Program-made: the position numbers and the translations under genes | Source: Planctomycetota bacterium | Lineage (GTDB): Bacteria; Planctomycetota; Planctomycetia; Planctomycetales; Planctomycetaceae | NCBI GenBank assembly: GCA_022600195.1 | Contig: JAHZKX010000082.1 | Location: 58,496-122,495 of the forward strand | Direction of reading: 5' to 3' | DNA length: 64,000 bases | Shown here: one piece after another, positions 9,660-18,941 of the stretch | Layout of the letters: each line of letters begins with the position of its first letter | Position numbering within the stretch: the first letter of the stretch is position 1 | Notes under the pieces: generated by a model | What the model was told of the DNA's origin: nothing | Seen by the model: only the letters and a program-made list of their open reading frames with translations | The model's database searches: none

Positions 9660-10130
9660 ATGCAAGCCTTGAATGTTCTCTTTCTGATTGTTTTGTTTAC
9701 CATCACCTTCGCTGTCATTGCGGCGATTGTGATGAGTGTTCTTTATCTATTCGGCGTACGTCGGAAAAGCAGATGGATCTTTGCATCATTCGTTTTATAT
9801 TGCAGCTTTGTCGGCGTTGACTTCTATCTCAACACGCGGCCGGCAGTCGTCTTTGAAAGATGGCTCGGCTTTGCTCCACCAGCACACGTTCAAGATCTGA
9901 AATCATCCCTCTGGATTCTCGGTGATTCTGGGAGAGTGAGCCTGTCATGTACGACAACCGAGGAAACATTTGATCGGATTATCAAACGTGGAATGGAAAG
10001 AATGCCCGACGTCGGAAGATCGCAACACTATCATCGCAGGTTTTCAGAGCACTTTGGAACAGAATCCGAAGATGTCTATTTCAATGCGTCAACAGGACGT
10101 CTCAGATATTCATGGGCTGGCACCGACTAG
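9660..10130 (+). CDS. Small membrane protein, function unknown
   Basis: 156 residues. Two hydrophobic stretches (VLFLIVLFTITFAVIAAIVM and IFASFVLYCSFVGVDF) with a basic turn VRRKSR between them predict a hairpin in the membrane, leaving a soluble C-terminal domain of about 100 residues with two close His residues in SQHYHRRF. GAGGAAG lies about 9 bases before the ATG. I do not recognise a family. It follows the cyclase-like gene by 48 bases and could be cotranscribed with it. Confidence 0.6.
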   Translation: MQALNVLFLIVLFTITFAVIAAIVMSVLYLFGVRRKSRWIFASFVLYCSFVGVDFYLNTRPAVVFERWLGFAPPAHVQDLKSSLWILGDSGRVSLSCTTTEETFDRIIKRGMERMPDVGRSQHYHRRFSEHFGTESEDVYFNASTGRLRYSWAGTD

Positions 10131-10265
10131 GGGACTTAGACATTACTTTCGAATAACCTTCTTTTGTGGTTTACCTCATATTGGAAGAGGCGTTCATTAA
10201 AAGTAGTTCTCCCGAGTTCTCTATCATGACTGATGAGCCATTCATTGCCAAAGAATGATTTGTAT

Positions 10266-10967
10266 TTAATCCCGTACGAGTCCCAATTTTCGAAAGAGAC
10301 GACGCAGTGGTCGTATCCAGACCGTGATGAAGTAAAACGCGAGTGCGCCTTTTAGTGAATGTCGCCAGATCGTTTCCTCGTCATCGATGAAGTAGGCATA
10401 TTTTCGTGCGACCATTGCATTGGCTTTAACCCTTCCAATTTCAAAATAGTTGGCCAAAGGGGAATCCGAAGAGAGGGCGGTCACTTCAGTCGTCTCTAAT
10501 CGCTGGTTATGTTTTTTGGCAAGCGCTCGGAATTTGAATTTGGACCAGGTGATTTGTTCCTCTACACCAGATATGTCCTGCTCACCAATTTCGTTGGTGG
10601 TGCACAGAATCCGCCCGTCTTCTGTCCATGAACAAAAAGAGATCCCGTTCGTCACGATTTTGGCAACGGTTCCACTGCCGACAACAGCTAGTGTCGAGTA
10701 ATCCGGGGAGATCCAGAAGTCGCAGCGAATGCGGTAGATTTTCTCCTTACCACTATGGAAGATTCCACCATGAACGTAGCCGCTTTTTACGGCATCATTG
10801 TTGGCTTCATTAGCCAGGGGAAGCGGCGTGAATTCCTCTCCGGCCTCTGGTTGATAGTACGGCTGGATGGAGCGTTTTTCCCACAAGCAGACTACGACAA
10901 CTAAAATAAAGAAGAATCCGATGATCCCGAAAAAAATAGCCAGCGAATAAAGTAGTTCATGGTTCAT
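10266..10967 (-). CDS. Single-pass membrane protein with beta-rich soluble domain, function unknown
   Basis: 233 residues. An N-terminal membrane anchor (LAIFFGIIGFFFILVVVVCL) is followed by a domain with short beta-strand-like runs (DYSTLAVVGSGTVAKI, ILCTTNEI), reminiscent of one propeller or WD-like sheet. The C-terminal part (GALAFYFITVWIRPLRRLFRKLG) is hydrophobic then strongly basic and may contact the membrane again. No known family recognised and no operon partner: the next gene on this strand is the tRNA. Confidence 0.6.
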   Translation of the reverse strand: MNHELLYSLAIFFGIIGFFFILVVVVCLWEKRSIQPYYQPEAGEEFTPLPLANEANNDAVKSGYVHGGIFHSGKEKIYRIRCDFWISPDYSTLAVVGSGTVAKIVTNGISFCSWTEDGRILCTTNEIGEQDISGVEEQITWSKFKFRALAKKHNQRLETTEVTALSSDSPLANYFEIGRVKANAMVARKYAYFIDDEETIWRHSLKGALAFYFITVWIRPLRRLFRKLGLVRD

Positions 10968-11162
10968 CGATATTTTGTCTCGTCAACGAATTTTTAAACT
11001 TGAACAGTCACATAATCAATTTTCCACATTGTGTCAAATTGGAATCCAATTGACAAAGATCAAATGCACAATTTTATGCCTTAAGTATGCCAGCTTGATG
11101 TGAAAAGACGAAAAAATCAATCAAAGGATGAAATTGCGGTTCACTATTAACGGGGCACAAAA

Positions 11163-11196
11163 AAACGCTCGCTGTCATTTCTGACAACGAGCGTTT
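11163..11196 (-). terminator. Rho-independent terminator downstream of tRNA-Asp
   Basis: Read on the minus strand, AAACGCTCG / CGAGCGTTT gives a 9-bp stem, one mismatch, then 5 more pairs (TGTCA/TGACA) around a 4-base loop, followed by a run of T. It lies 7 bases beyond the tRNA 3' end. Confidence 0.85.
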
Positions 11197-11203
11197 CAAA
11201 AAG

Positions 11204-11277
<74 letters not shown>

Positions 11278-11535
11278 TTTTTGGGTGGTCGGCGATAATA
11301 GGCAATCATTTTCGTGAATGCCACTTCTCCGACACAAAAATTGATGAGAATGTTCTAAAATTTCTCATTTTGAACTCATCTGGAAGGGTCTGAGTTCAAC
11401 CCCCAATATAACGAGAGGGTAATGGCACGACAAGTCATACCAAAATCGTATTCTATGAATCGGAATTCTGACCTAAACACATTAAACATAACACCTTGTT
11501 TCGCCTAAAAAACGAAAGTTGTCATGTGTTCCGGG

Positions 11536-12735
11536 TTAGTCTGTAATCGTTGTACGATAAAAATCATTTGCAGCAGCTACGCCGGCGCCAGATGAGAGTT
11601 GATACCCGGCATGTATAAGGCATTGATCCAGAGCCGCCAGAAACAGAAGCACATGAGATGTCTGACTGCTTTCACCCATCAGTCCAATTCGCCAGGTCTT
11701 ACCTTTCATTGGCCCCAGACCACCCCCAATTTCGATTCCGAAACGGCTTAAAAGCTGGCCGCGAATATCCGCATCATCGACCCCATCAGGAATTTTGACT
11801 GCGTTGAGCATGGGAAGTTGATGATCTTCGGCAACTGCGAATTCGATTCCCATTGCTTCGAGCCCTGATTTCAGTGCACAGTGGTTAGCGTAGTGACGCG
11901 AAAATCGGTTTTCCATGCCTTCCGCAAGAACCAGCCGCAGCGCTTCATGCAGACCGTAATTCATGTTGATCGGTGCAGTATGATGGTAGGCTCGTGAATC
12001 GCCCCAGTAGGAGCGGACCATTGACATATCCAGATACCAGCTCGAAACCTTCGTCTTGCGGGCGTCCATAGCGGCAACTGCGCGGGAACTGAACGTAACA
12101 GGCGAAAGACCCGGAGGACAACTCAGACACTTTTGTGTTCCACTGTAAGCGGCGTCGATATCCCATTCATCAATTTTAACAGGCATCCCACCCAGAGAAG
12201 TTACGCAATCTACCAGCAGCAGGGCATCTGCCTCATGAACAACTTTCGAAATATCGTTCAGCGATTGAGCGGCTCCCGTAGAGGTTTCTGCATGCACGAT
12301 GCCGACAACCTTGGGCTGTTCTTTCTTCACCACTTCTTCAATTTCTTCAACGGAAAAAACTTCGCCAAAGGGACGGTTGATCTGCACGACTTCCGCACCA
12401 ATGCGACCTGCGACATCTGCCATTCGTCCGCCAAATACACCGTTCGTGCAGACAACAATTTTATCACCAGGTTCGAGCAGATTAACGACGCAGGCTTCCA
12501 TTCCGGAACTTCCAGTACCGCTGACAGCCAGCGTGAGTTCGTTGGTTGTATGAAAAATCGTTCTGAGCATATCCTGGACTTCATCCATGATTTTTAGAAA
12601 ATAAGGATCCAGATGGCCGACAGTCGGTGCTCCCAGTGCAGACAAGACACTGGCTGAGACATCACTGGGACCAGGTCCCATCAATGTGCGGCGGGGAGGA
12701 TGGATGGGGCTATGCTGGTGGTGTTCAATGGTCAT
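11536..12735 (-). CDS. Class V aminotransferase, alanine-glyoxylate/serine-pyruvate type
   Basis: 399 residues, full length for the family. The PLP-binding lysine is Lys202 in [12 protein letters not shown]. Other class V marks are the N-terminal MGPGPSDV, the cofactor-phosphate loop [18 protein letters not shown] and the Asp that contacts the pyridine nitrogen in [12 protein letters not shown]. Enzymes of this branch transfer amino groups from alanine or serine to glyoxylate or pyruvate in the cytoplasm and serve glyoxylate detoxification or serine metabolism. The isochorismatase-like gene lies 97 bases upstream on the same strand and may be cotranscribed. Confidence 0.93.
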   Translation of the reverse strand: MTIEHHQHSPIHPPRRTLMGPGPSDVSASVLSALGAPTVGHLDPYFLKIMDEVQDMLRTIFHTTNELTLAVSGTGSSGMEACVVNLLEPGDKIVVCTNGVFGGRMADVAGRIGAEVVQINRPFGEVFSVEEIEEVVKKEQPKVVGIVHAETSTGAAQSLNDISKVVHEADALLLVDCVTSLGGMPVKIDEWDIDAAYSGTQKCLSCPPGLSPVTFSSRAVAAMDARKTKVSSWYLDMSMVRSYWGDSRAYHHTAPINMNYGLHEALRLVLAEGMENRFSRHYANHCALKSGLEAMGIEFAVAEDHQLPMLNAVKIPDGVDDADIRGQLLSRFGIEIGGGLGPMKGKTWRIGLMGESSQTSHVLLFLAALDQCLIHAGYQLSSGAGVAAANDFYRTTITD

Positions 12736-12832
12736 TGCTAATTGCTCTTTAAGGGTTGAAATCTTTTATACAGGCTCAGAGTGAGGATCATTTCTCTCAG
12801 GGGATTGAAACGAATACGATCTTCCAGCTTTC

Positions 12833-13417
12833 TTATTGTTTTCCCGTTATCAAACGACTGATCTGTTTGAATTCGTCGGTTCCTGCCACTTCACACCATT
12901 CAAATAATATCGATTCTGTTGAGGTGATTTCCGCTCCAGAATTTTCCATACGTTTGATAGCGATATTCCAGTCGAGTTGGTTTCGGCTGGCAACAGCGTC
13001 AATGGGAATGATAACGCGATAACCGGCTGCTAACAAATCCAATGCGGTCTGCTGAATACAGACGTGGGCTTCCAGGCCTGTCAGTACAATTTTTGTACGA
13101 CTATCTATGGTATTCGCTGCAGTGCCCCAGCCTAAACATTCTGACGCGCTGAACCGAATTTTTTCAATGGGAGTTGGCAGCAGTTCTGATAATTCAGGAA
13201 TCGTACACCCCAGACCTTTGGAGTATTGTTCGGTACAACTGATGGGGATTTGAAAAATCTGGGCTGCCTGTACTAATTGCTGGATCCGTAAGATGAGTTT
13301 TTTGGCGACGGGAATCAGGGGGATCAACTTTTCCTGTACATCAATGACGACGAGCTGACACTCCTGATGAGATACCAGATCTATACTGCGAGGATGTGTG
13401 GACGCTGATTCTGACAT
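12833..13417 (-). CDS. Isochorismatase-fold cysteine hydrolase
   Basis: 194 residues. The catalytic triad of the superfamily is complete: Asp26 in LVVIDVQEKL, Lys86 in EKIRFSA and the nucleophile Cys120 in GLEAHVCIQQTALDL. The Rossmann-like layout and length fit the nicotinamidase/YcaC-like group. The exact substrate (nicotinamide, ureidoacrylate, isochorismate or other amides) cannot be told. AGG lies 7 bases before the ATG. It is upstream of the aminotransferase in the same direction. Confidence 0.9.
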   Translation of the reverse strand: MSESASTHPRSIDLVSHQECQLVVIDVQEKLIPLIPVAKKLILRIQQLVQAAQIFQIPISCTEQYSKGLGCTIPELSELLPTPIEKIRFSASECLGWGTAANTIDSRTKIVLTGLEAHVCIQQTALDLLAAGYRVIIPIDAVASRNQLDWNIAIKRMENSGAEITSTESILFEWCEVAGTDEFKQISRLITGKQ

Positions 13418-13625
13418 GGATTAACCTGCCTGATGAAAACACAGATGATTGATATAAGAGATGCTGAGATGAAGATGGAGATTCTCAAAATCAAATCACA
13501 TCTCTCTCCACAAAATATGGTGTATTAAAGATGAAATCCCGTTTCCACTTTCGAATACAAATCTGCATTGATAATATACAATTCTGGATTGTACCCTAAC
13601 AAAGTTCTAACCTGTAGTGAAGCAC

Positions 13626-14561
13626 ATGAATCATCACAATCATTTTGTAGTGCAGATTTCCCAAGTACACGTCACTCTCGCGGGGGCGTTTCTCTTTCTT
13701 TTGATCGCAACAGGCAACCTGCCCGCAGAGGAAAAACCGGGTCAGGTTTCGGCAGTTGATGCTTCTGCTCCCCATGCGCAGCAAGTCGCTTTATTAAAAC
13801 AGTTTGTCAAAGAACTCGTGCCCATTACACCAGGAAAAGGAAAATTTCCTAAGTCATTTCAAATGGGTTCTATCAAAGGCCTGCCAGAAGAGACGCCTGT
13901 TCATACAGTGACTCTGGCATCGGATTTCTGGATAGGAAAATACGAAGTACCACAAAACCTGTATCAGGCGGTGATGGGAAAAAATCCCAGCCGCTGGGGG
14001 GGGCCACGGAACTCAGCCGAAATGTTTGACTGGCGAACCGCGAATCAGTTTTGTCAAAAACTGACCGAAATGTTACGGAAAGCTTCGTTGATCTCCCCGG
14101 ATGAGGAAATCCGGCTGCCCACCGAAGCCGAGTGGGAATACTGTTGTCGGGCAGGAACCACCACTGTCTATAGTTTTGGTGATAAAGCGCAAAAACCGGG
14201 AGATGCAGGGAAACTGGCTCGGCTTTTGGACGAATATGCGTGGCATACAGGCAATGCAGCCGGCAATGATCCACCCGTTGGTGCCCTCAAACCCAATCCA
14301 TGGGGATTATACGACATGCATGGCTACCTGTGGGAGTTCGTAGCAGATCCCTGGCATGATAACTATAAAAACGCTCCCGGGGATGGTACTGTATGGGGTA
14401 CGGGATCGCCGGATTCACCACGTGTCGTTCGAGGTGGGGCTTGGACAGATCAGTATGACCGTCTCAGATCCGCATTTCGCACGAAAGTTACGCCGACAAC
14501 TTCCAGTCCTGCATTGGGGTTACGTTGTGTGAAAGCAAAGGTGAAAAAATCGGAAAACTAG
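13626..14561 (+). CDS. SUMF1/formylglycine-generating-enzyme-fold protein lacking the catalytic cysteines
   Basis: About 311 residues; a GTG three codons upstream (13617) is an alternative start. A signal peptide (LAGAFLFLLIATGNLPAEE) sends it out of the cytoplasm. The SUMF1 fold is clear: FQMGS, WIGKYEVPQNLYQAVMGKNPS, RLPTEAEWEYCCRAG, NPWGLYDMHGYLWEFVAD, RVVRGGAWTDQYDRLRSAFR and GLRCVKA. In true FGEs the segment after RGGSW carries the copper-binding Cys pair; here those positions hold other residues. It is therefore unlikely to mature the sulfatases in this window and more likely a binding or other SUMF1-type enzyme. Confidence 0.88.
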   Translation: MNHHNHFVVQISQVHVTLAGAFLFLLIATGNLPAEEKPGQVSAVDASAPHAQQVALLKQFVKELVPITPGKGKFPKSFQMGSIKGLPEETPVHTVTLASDFWIGKYEVPQNLYQAVMGKNPSRWGGPRNSAEMFDWRTANQFCQKLTEMLRKASLISPDEEIRLPTEAEWEYCCRAGTTTVYSFGDKAQKPGDAGKLARLLDEYAWHTGNAAGNDPPVGALKPNPWGLYDMHGYLWEFVADPWHDNYKNAPGDGTVWGTGSPDSPRVVRGGAWTDQYDRLRSAFRTKVTPTTSSPALGLRCVKAKVKKSEN

Positions 14562-14696
14562 GCTCTGCGAATTGCAGGGTGGTAACTGCGGTGATACTCT
14601 TTTAGTTAGTTCAACAGGCTTTCAGCAGGAAATCTGTCTAATAGCCTGGCTCAATTCGGCCGGGCTGTCATTGAGCTGCGTAAATTTCGTTTCTAA

Positions 14697-14725
14697 TTGT
14701 TTCATTTATTTTTAAAGTATGTAAT
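14697..14725 (+). promoter_or_regulatory. Candidate sigma-70 promoter for the S1 gene
   Basis: TTGTTT and TGTAAT are separated by 17 bases in an AT-rich stretch, giving a leader of about 17 bases before the ATG at 14749. The -10 is 5 of 6; the -35 is weak (3 of 6). Confidence 0.35.
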
Positions 14726-14748
14726 CAGGCGAGTAAGGTTTATCTCCC

Positions 14749-16527
14749 ATGAGTTCAGAGCGACCATCCACCGAAGAAATCAAAACCAGCGAAGAAGCAT
14801 CAGAAGCGAAAGCAGCAACTGATCAGGATCAATCTGCTGAGAATCAGGTCGCAGACGAAGCTGGTGTGAATGAAGCGGTTCCCCCCCAGACCATGGAAGA
14901 ACCTCAAGCTGAGGACGCGCCTCAAGCAAAGGCTGCGCCGGAAGCGATACCCGCGACAGAAAATCAAAGTGATACACCTGCCGTTGATGCTCCGGCCTCG
15001 GAAGCAGAGGAGTCTGCGAAAGGAGAACGCAAAGTTCAACTGAAACCGAAAGTTGATCCCGAGCAGTTTAAAGCGATTCCCTCACCCGGTTCCAGTGTGC
15101 CGATTTTGCCGAAAGGAACTGAAAATGATGAGGCAGGTCAGGTTGTAGACTCACAGGAACAAATGGACGAAGCAGCCCTGTTGCAGATTGCAGAGGCCGC
15201 AGAACCCATTGATATTCCACCGGAAGTAGATGACCTGGGCGCTGACCTGGAAGCCGAGCTGGCTGCAGCCCTCTCTGTACAAGGGGCAAAGGAACTTCCC
15301 AAAACTCTGTCTGATGAAGAAGTAGCAGCAGATACAACAGCGGAAGAGAGTACGACTGCTCCGCAAACAACAGAGACTCCATCAGAACCAGCAGACGAAA
15401 CGCTGGCAGAAGGGGATCGGCTGAAGGGCAAAGTGGAGTCGATCAATAATGATGACGTCTTTGTTGATCTGGGAACTCGATCTTTGGGGGTTCCAGGCAT
15501 TGTTCCCTTACGACAGTTTGGTGATAAACCTCCGGAAATCGGCAAGGAAGTCGATGTCAAGATTACGAAAATCAAAGAAGCTGAAGGGTTGATAGTTCTC
15601 TCTCTACCGCGCGGACGTCACAAACCTGCAGGAGACTGGGATGCGGTCTCAGCGGGACAGGTGGTGGAATGTGTTGTCAATAAGTCGAATAAAGGGGGGC
15701 TGGAAGTTAATGTTGGCAGCTTGAGAGGTTTCATGCCAGCCAGTCAGGCAGACCTCTATTTCGTAGGAGACCTGGAACCTTTCGTTGGTCAGAAACTGAC
15801 TGTTCAAATTACCGAAGTGAATGCTAAGAAGCGAAATCTGGTTGTCAGTCGTCGAAAATATCTGGAATCGGAACGTGAAGAAATTCAGAAAGAGTTGTGG
15901 GAAAAACTGGCCGTTGGTCAGGAACACACGGGTGTAGTCAAGAATATCAAGGACTACGGTGCATTCGTTGATATCGGGGGCATCGATGGATTTCTGCACA
16001 TCGGCGAGATTAGCTGGAATCGTATCAAACATCCCAAAGACGCCTTGAGCGAACAGCAACAAATTAACGTCAAAATTCTCAAAATTGATCGCGAAAAAAA
16101 CCGCATCAGTCTGGGCATGAAACAATTGCAGCAAGATCCATGGTCATTGGCAGAAGACCACTATCCAAAAGGATCAACCGTTTCCGGGAAAGTCACTCGC
16201 ACAGCCGAGTTCGGTGCGTTTGTTGAATTGGAACCAGGCCTGGAAGGGTTAATTCATATCAGTGAAGTTGACCACCGACGCATTAAAAGAGTCACCGAGG
16301 TTTTGAATGTAGGACAGGAAATATCAGCCAAAGTATTGGAAGTCGACACCAATCGGAAACGAATCAGCTTGTCTCTGAAAGCACTGACTGATAAACCAGA
16401 AGATGCAAAAGCAGAAGAGCAACCCGCCTACGAGCGAAAGCGAAAAGGCCCACTACTAGGCGGCAATGCCGGAGATAGTACAAGCGGAGGGGGCGGCCTG
16501 TTTGGTAATCCTACCGATTACAAATAA
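14749..16527 (+). CDS. rpsA: 30S ribosomal protein S1 / S1-domain RNA-binding protein
   Basis: 592 residues. The first about 215 are acidic, rich in Glu, Ala and Pro, and probably disordered. Four S1 (OB-fold) repeats follow, starting near residues 221 ([12 protein letters not shown]), 300 ([12 protein letters not shown]), 387 ([20 protein letters not shown]) and 472 ([20 protein letters not shown]). The last two match best ([18 protein letters not shown]). Typical S1 has six repeats; four plus a long acidic leader is a common bacterial variant. The protein docks mRNA on the small subunit. A strong terminator follows, so it is monocistronic. Confidence 0.88.
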   Translation: MSSERPSTEEIKTSEEASEAKAATDQDQSAENQVADEAGVNEAVPPQTMEEPQAEDAPQAKAAPEAIPATENQSDTPAVDAPASEAEESAKGERKVQLKPKVDPEQFKAIPSPGSSVPILPKGTENDEAGQVVDSQEQMDEAALLQIAEAAEPIDIPPEVDDLGADLEAELAAALSVQGAKELPKTLSDEEVAADTTAEESTTAPQTTETPSEPADETLAEGDRLKGKVESINNDDVFVDLGTRSLGVPGIVPLRQFGDKPPEIGKEVDVKITKIKEAEGLIVLSLPRGRHKPAGDWDAVSAGQVVECVVNKSNKGGLEVNVGSLRGFMPASQADLYFVGDLEPFVGQKLTVQITEVNAKKRNLVVSRRKYLESEREEIQKELWEKLAVGQEHTGVVKNIKDYGAFVDIGGIDGFLHIGEISWNRIKHPKDALSEQQQINVKILKIDREKNRISLGMKQLQQDPWSLAEDHYPKGSTVSGKVTRTAEFGAFVELEPGLEGLIHISEVDHRRIKRVTEVLNVGQEISAKVLEVDTNRKRISLSLKALTDKPEDAKAEEQPAYERKRKGPLLGGNAGDSTSGGGGLFGNPTDYK

Positions 16528-16558
16528 CTGAGACCCACTTCGATTGATTAAAAAAAAT

Positions 16559-16596
16559 AAACGGAGTCTTTCTTTTCAGAGAGGCTCCGTTTTTTA
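16559..16596 (+). terminator. Rho-independent terminator after the S1 gene
   Basis: ACGGAGTCT pairs with AGGCTCCGT (9 bp, one G-U) around a 12-base loop, followed by TTTTTATT and preceded by a run of A. It lies 31 bases past the S1 stop codon. Confidence 0.88.
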
Positions 16597-16657
16597 TTGC
16601 AAGAGGATAAGTGTGTCAATCTGATGAGACTTGTTTTGGACTAAGTCGCTTTACCGG

Positions 16658-17404
16658 TCAGATGACGACTGATTCCAGAAGCATTCTCAGCTTGCGCAGT
16701 TCCAGTGCGCGATCTTCGTTGTCCAATAACGCAGGAAGCAATTCGACTGAAAGGAACTGATGATACTCCTGACGTTCGAGCATGCTGATCAGGCGACTGT
16801 AGTCGATTTCACCCAGTCCTACAGGAACCTGCAGTTGGTCTTTCGTAGAATCTCGGAGATGTAGATGGCAAACATATGGGAATACCAGATCATAAGAAGT
16901 GGTGCTGTACGGTCCACACGTGTAATAGCTGGGATCAAGAGTGAGCCCCAGACCTTTGACAGACTGACAGAGTTCCGTTGCCGTTCTGGGATCTTCTGTT
17001 AATTGGCCGGTCTTGGTTTTAATCGAAAGACAAATGCCATCGTGATTGGCAATTTCGAGTAATGTTTTCAACCGGTCAATTTCTGAATTAAACGGTGTTC
17101 CCATAGGAGAAGCAGGGATCGTGATCTGAGCAACGCGGAGCATCTTTGCGGCTTTACACAACGATTGAAATGATTCCGGGCTGATATCGCTTTCCAGACA
17201 AAAGGCAATCGGTGTCAACCGCGTGGCTTCTCGAAAACGTGAATAAAATTCATCCGGTGAATTGGCAATTTCAGATGGCTTAAGGTGATCACTCTCCTCA
17301 TCCATCCAGATCTCGATTTTATCATATTCCAGATCTGTTAACCGTTCACAGCTTACTTCAAACGATTCATCGGAAAAACAACGTGATGATGCAGCTACAA
17401 ACAC
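16658..17404 (-). CDS. Sugar phosphate isomerase/epimerase-like TIM-barrel protein
   Basis: About 248 residues. Two GTG codons are possible; I prefer 17404 because GGGAG sits 8 bases upstream of it, whereas the GTG at 17413 abuts that site. AP-endonuclease-2/xylose-isomerase-like fold: CFSDESFEVSCERLTDLEYDKIEIW at the first strands, AQITIPASPM, GLTLDPSYY, VCHLHLRDS and FLSVELLP. The Asp, His and Glu at the strand ends are the usual divalent-metal ligands. Members isomerise or epimerise sugars or keto-inositols, often beside Gfo/Idh/MocA dehydrogenases; here it stands alone. Substrate unknown. Confidence 0.85.
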   Translation of the reverse strand: MFVAASSRCFSDESFEVSCERLTDLEYDKIEIWMDEESDHLKPSEIANSPDEFYSRFREATRLTPIAFCLESDISPESFQSLCKAAKMLRVAQITIPASPMGTPFNSEIDRLKTLLEIANHDGICLSIKTKTGQLTEDPRTATELCQSVKGLGLTLDPSYYTCGPYSTTSYDLVFPYVCHLHLRDSTKDQLQVPVGLGEIDYSRLISMLERQEYHQFLSVELLPALLDNEDRALELRKLRMLLESVVI

Positions 17405-17413
17405 GCCAAACAC

Positions 17414-17810
17414 TCCCTTGTTGACAAATAACAGTTCAGAATTCGCTATTCGGTACTGACTATGTTTTGCCTAAAGAACTCAAACTTCAAGACAACCCAC
17501 TTTAACTATTTTGATAGAGCAAGTCAGTGAGTAGGATACTCTGGTAATCTATCCCGGTTTTAACGATTCTGCAAGGTCGATCAGTTTTGAATATTACACC
17601 GGTTTTCCATTTCTTGGGGATTTTGACAATTGTTTGACTCAGGCTGGCCGATAAAGGAAGTAAGTCGCTTGCTGATCATCGTGCAGCCTCTCAAGAGGTT
17701 AAGCACCCATTTTATCTATTGGCAACAACGACTCGATTTAGTTAGCAGATTCTCAACTTCTCGTTGAGTCAACTCTGTTTTTCGACCAAAATTCAGGGGA
17801 AAGGAAGCCA
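17414..17810. other. 397-base intergenic region, no gene seen
   Basis: Divergent gap between the isomerase-like gene and the small lipoprotein-like gene, so it should hold promoters for both. I see a CTCAAC/GTTGAG hairpin (17752-17768) in the probable leader of the right-hand gene and CCTCT-CA-AGAGG near 17690. TTGACA at 17623 has no well-spaced -10. No supported reading frame or RNA gene. Confidence 0.5.
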
Positions 17811-18212
17811 ATGAAGCCTCATTTATTATGTAAAATGGCCGCTTGTTTGATTCTACCATTATGCGTGGGATGTACTAACAGCCAGGTTATTCGGGGTCAG
17901 TCGGCCGACGGAGAATTCCTGATGCAGCAGCAGGCCCAAATGGCCGAATACCAACAGCTCATGCATAAACAGCATGCAGGTCAACAGGCACAGGTTCAGC
18001 AGGTTGGCTTCAATCGCCACCGCGGTTACTGTCCACCTGGCTGGAAGAACAGCCATAAAAACGTTTATCACCAAAATAAACGTCCTAAAAATTACCAGAC
18101 ATATAAGTACGTCCCGCCGGCAACTGTTTATCCTCAACAAAATCAGCCTTTGGGAGTCGTGCAATACCCTTACTACACACACAAAGGACCAGATGACTTC
18201 TTTCTAAAATAA
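17811..18212 (+). CDS. Small secreted or lipoprotein-like protein, Gln/Tyr-rich
   Basis: 133 residues. AAGGAAG precedes the ATG. A signal sequence ends at Cys21 (ILPLCVGC); the lipobox is imperfect because position -3 is Cys rather than Leu, so lipidation is likely but not certain. The mature part is rich in Gln, His, Tyr and Pro (MQQQAQMAEYQQLMHKQH, KNYQTYKYVPPATVYPQQNQ) and probably flexible. No family recognised. A strong terminator follows within 40 bases. Confidence 0.7.
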   Translation: MKPHLLCKMAACLILPLCVGCTNSQVIRGQSADGEFLMQQQAQMAEYQQLMHKQHAGQQAQVQQVGFNRHRGYCPPGWKNSHKNVYHQNKRPKNYQTYKYVPPATVYPQQNQPLGVVQYPYYTHKGPDDFFLK

Positions 18213-18246
18213 GCAGCCGTCTTTTCCTGACAAGAAATTGATCCGA

Positions 18247-18285
18247 GAGTTGACCGAGTATTTACTCAGTCAGCTCTTTTTTTTT
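18247..18285 (+). terminator. Rho-independent terminator after the small lipoprotein-like gene
   Basis: GAGTTGAC pairs with GTCAGCTC (8 bp, one G-U), then AGTA/TACT inside a two-base internal loop, followed by nine T. Confidence 0.85.
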
Positions 18286-18395
18286 AAAATACGGGCATGA
18301 ATTCATTCTCGTTTCTGCTATATAATCCCAGCAGATCTGATGTAGCGAACCGAAAGAACAAACTTTATAACTTCGTAGTAACAGTGATATTCACG

Positions 18396-18905
18396 ATGAA
18401 CTCCGGTAAACAAGAAGTCGATCATGTCATAAAAGAGATCGAGTCTGTCGCCCCTGATGGCTATGGCAGAATGCCCATTCCCAGTCAGACAGATTCCGAC
18501 CTTTATGAACAGATTCAAACTGCATTACAAACGGAATCAGTATCGGATTTTCTACTTAATCAGAGAGGCATAGACAGCCTGTTTAAATTTGTAGAGCGTA
18601 TGGCCACGCAGTGTTTACGTGAGTCGGAGTTTCTCCACTGTGGGCATGCAGCACAGGCGATGGAAATAGTGCTGTCTCAACCCGATTATGATGAGAAGAT
18701 GGTCCTGGTGGGCTTGGCTCTGATCCATGATGCCTACGAGCGATTACAAATTCCTCGCCCCGAATTTGATTCAAAACAAATGCCCCGGTTTTGTGAAGCA
18801 TGGACCCGTTTTCGTGCACGACTCGCGCACGAAAAAACAATTTCCTCAATCAAATATCGTATCGGAACAGAACACGACGGCCCTCGTTATATCTGTTACT
18901 GGTAA
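18396..18905 (+). CDS. Hypothetical protein
   Basis: The frame opens at 18297, but the first 33 residues would overlap the tail of the preceding terminator region and look unlike coding sequence, so I prefer ATG 18396 (169 residues, MNSGKQEVDHV). No signal peptide or membrane segment. The sequence is mostly helical in appearance, with several Cys/His (CLRESEFLHCGHAAQA). No family recognised, and no good Shine-Dalgarno sequence. It converges on the sulfatase gene. Confidence 0.5.
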   Translation: MNSGKQEVDHVIKEIESVAPDGYGRMPIPSQTDSDLYEQIQTALQTESVSDFLLNQRGIDSLFKFVERMATQCLRESEFLHCGHAAQAMEIVLSQPDYDEKMVLVGLALIHDAYERLQIPRPEFDSKQMPRFCEAWTRFRARLAHEKTISSIKYRIGTEHDGPRYICYW

Positions 18906-18941
18906 GCTTTTACTGACGAGATTGTGTGTTTTTAGCTGTTT

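Noticed and set aside
14800..15575. Several long minus-strand frames across the S1 gene
   Set aside because: They mirror the Glu/Ala-rich codons of the S1 N-terminus, giving Ser/Leu-rich nonsense; no ribosome-binding site.
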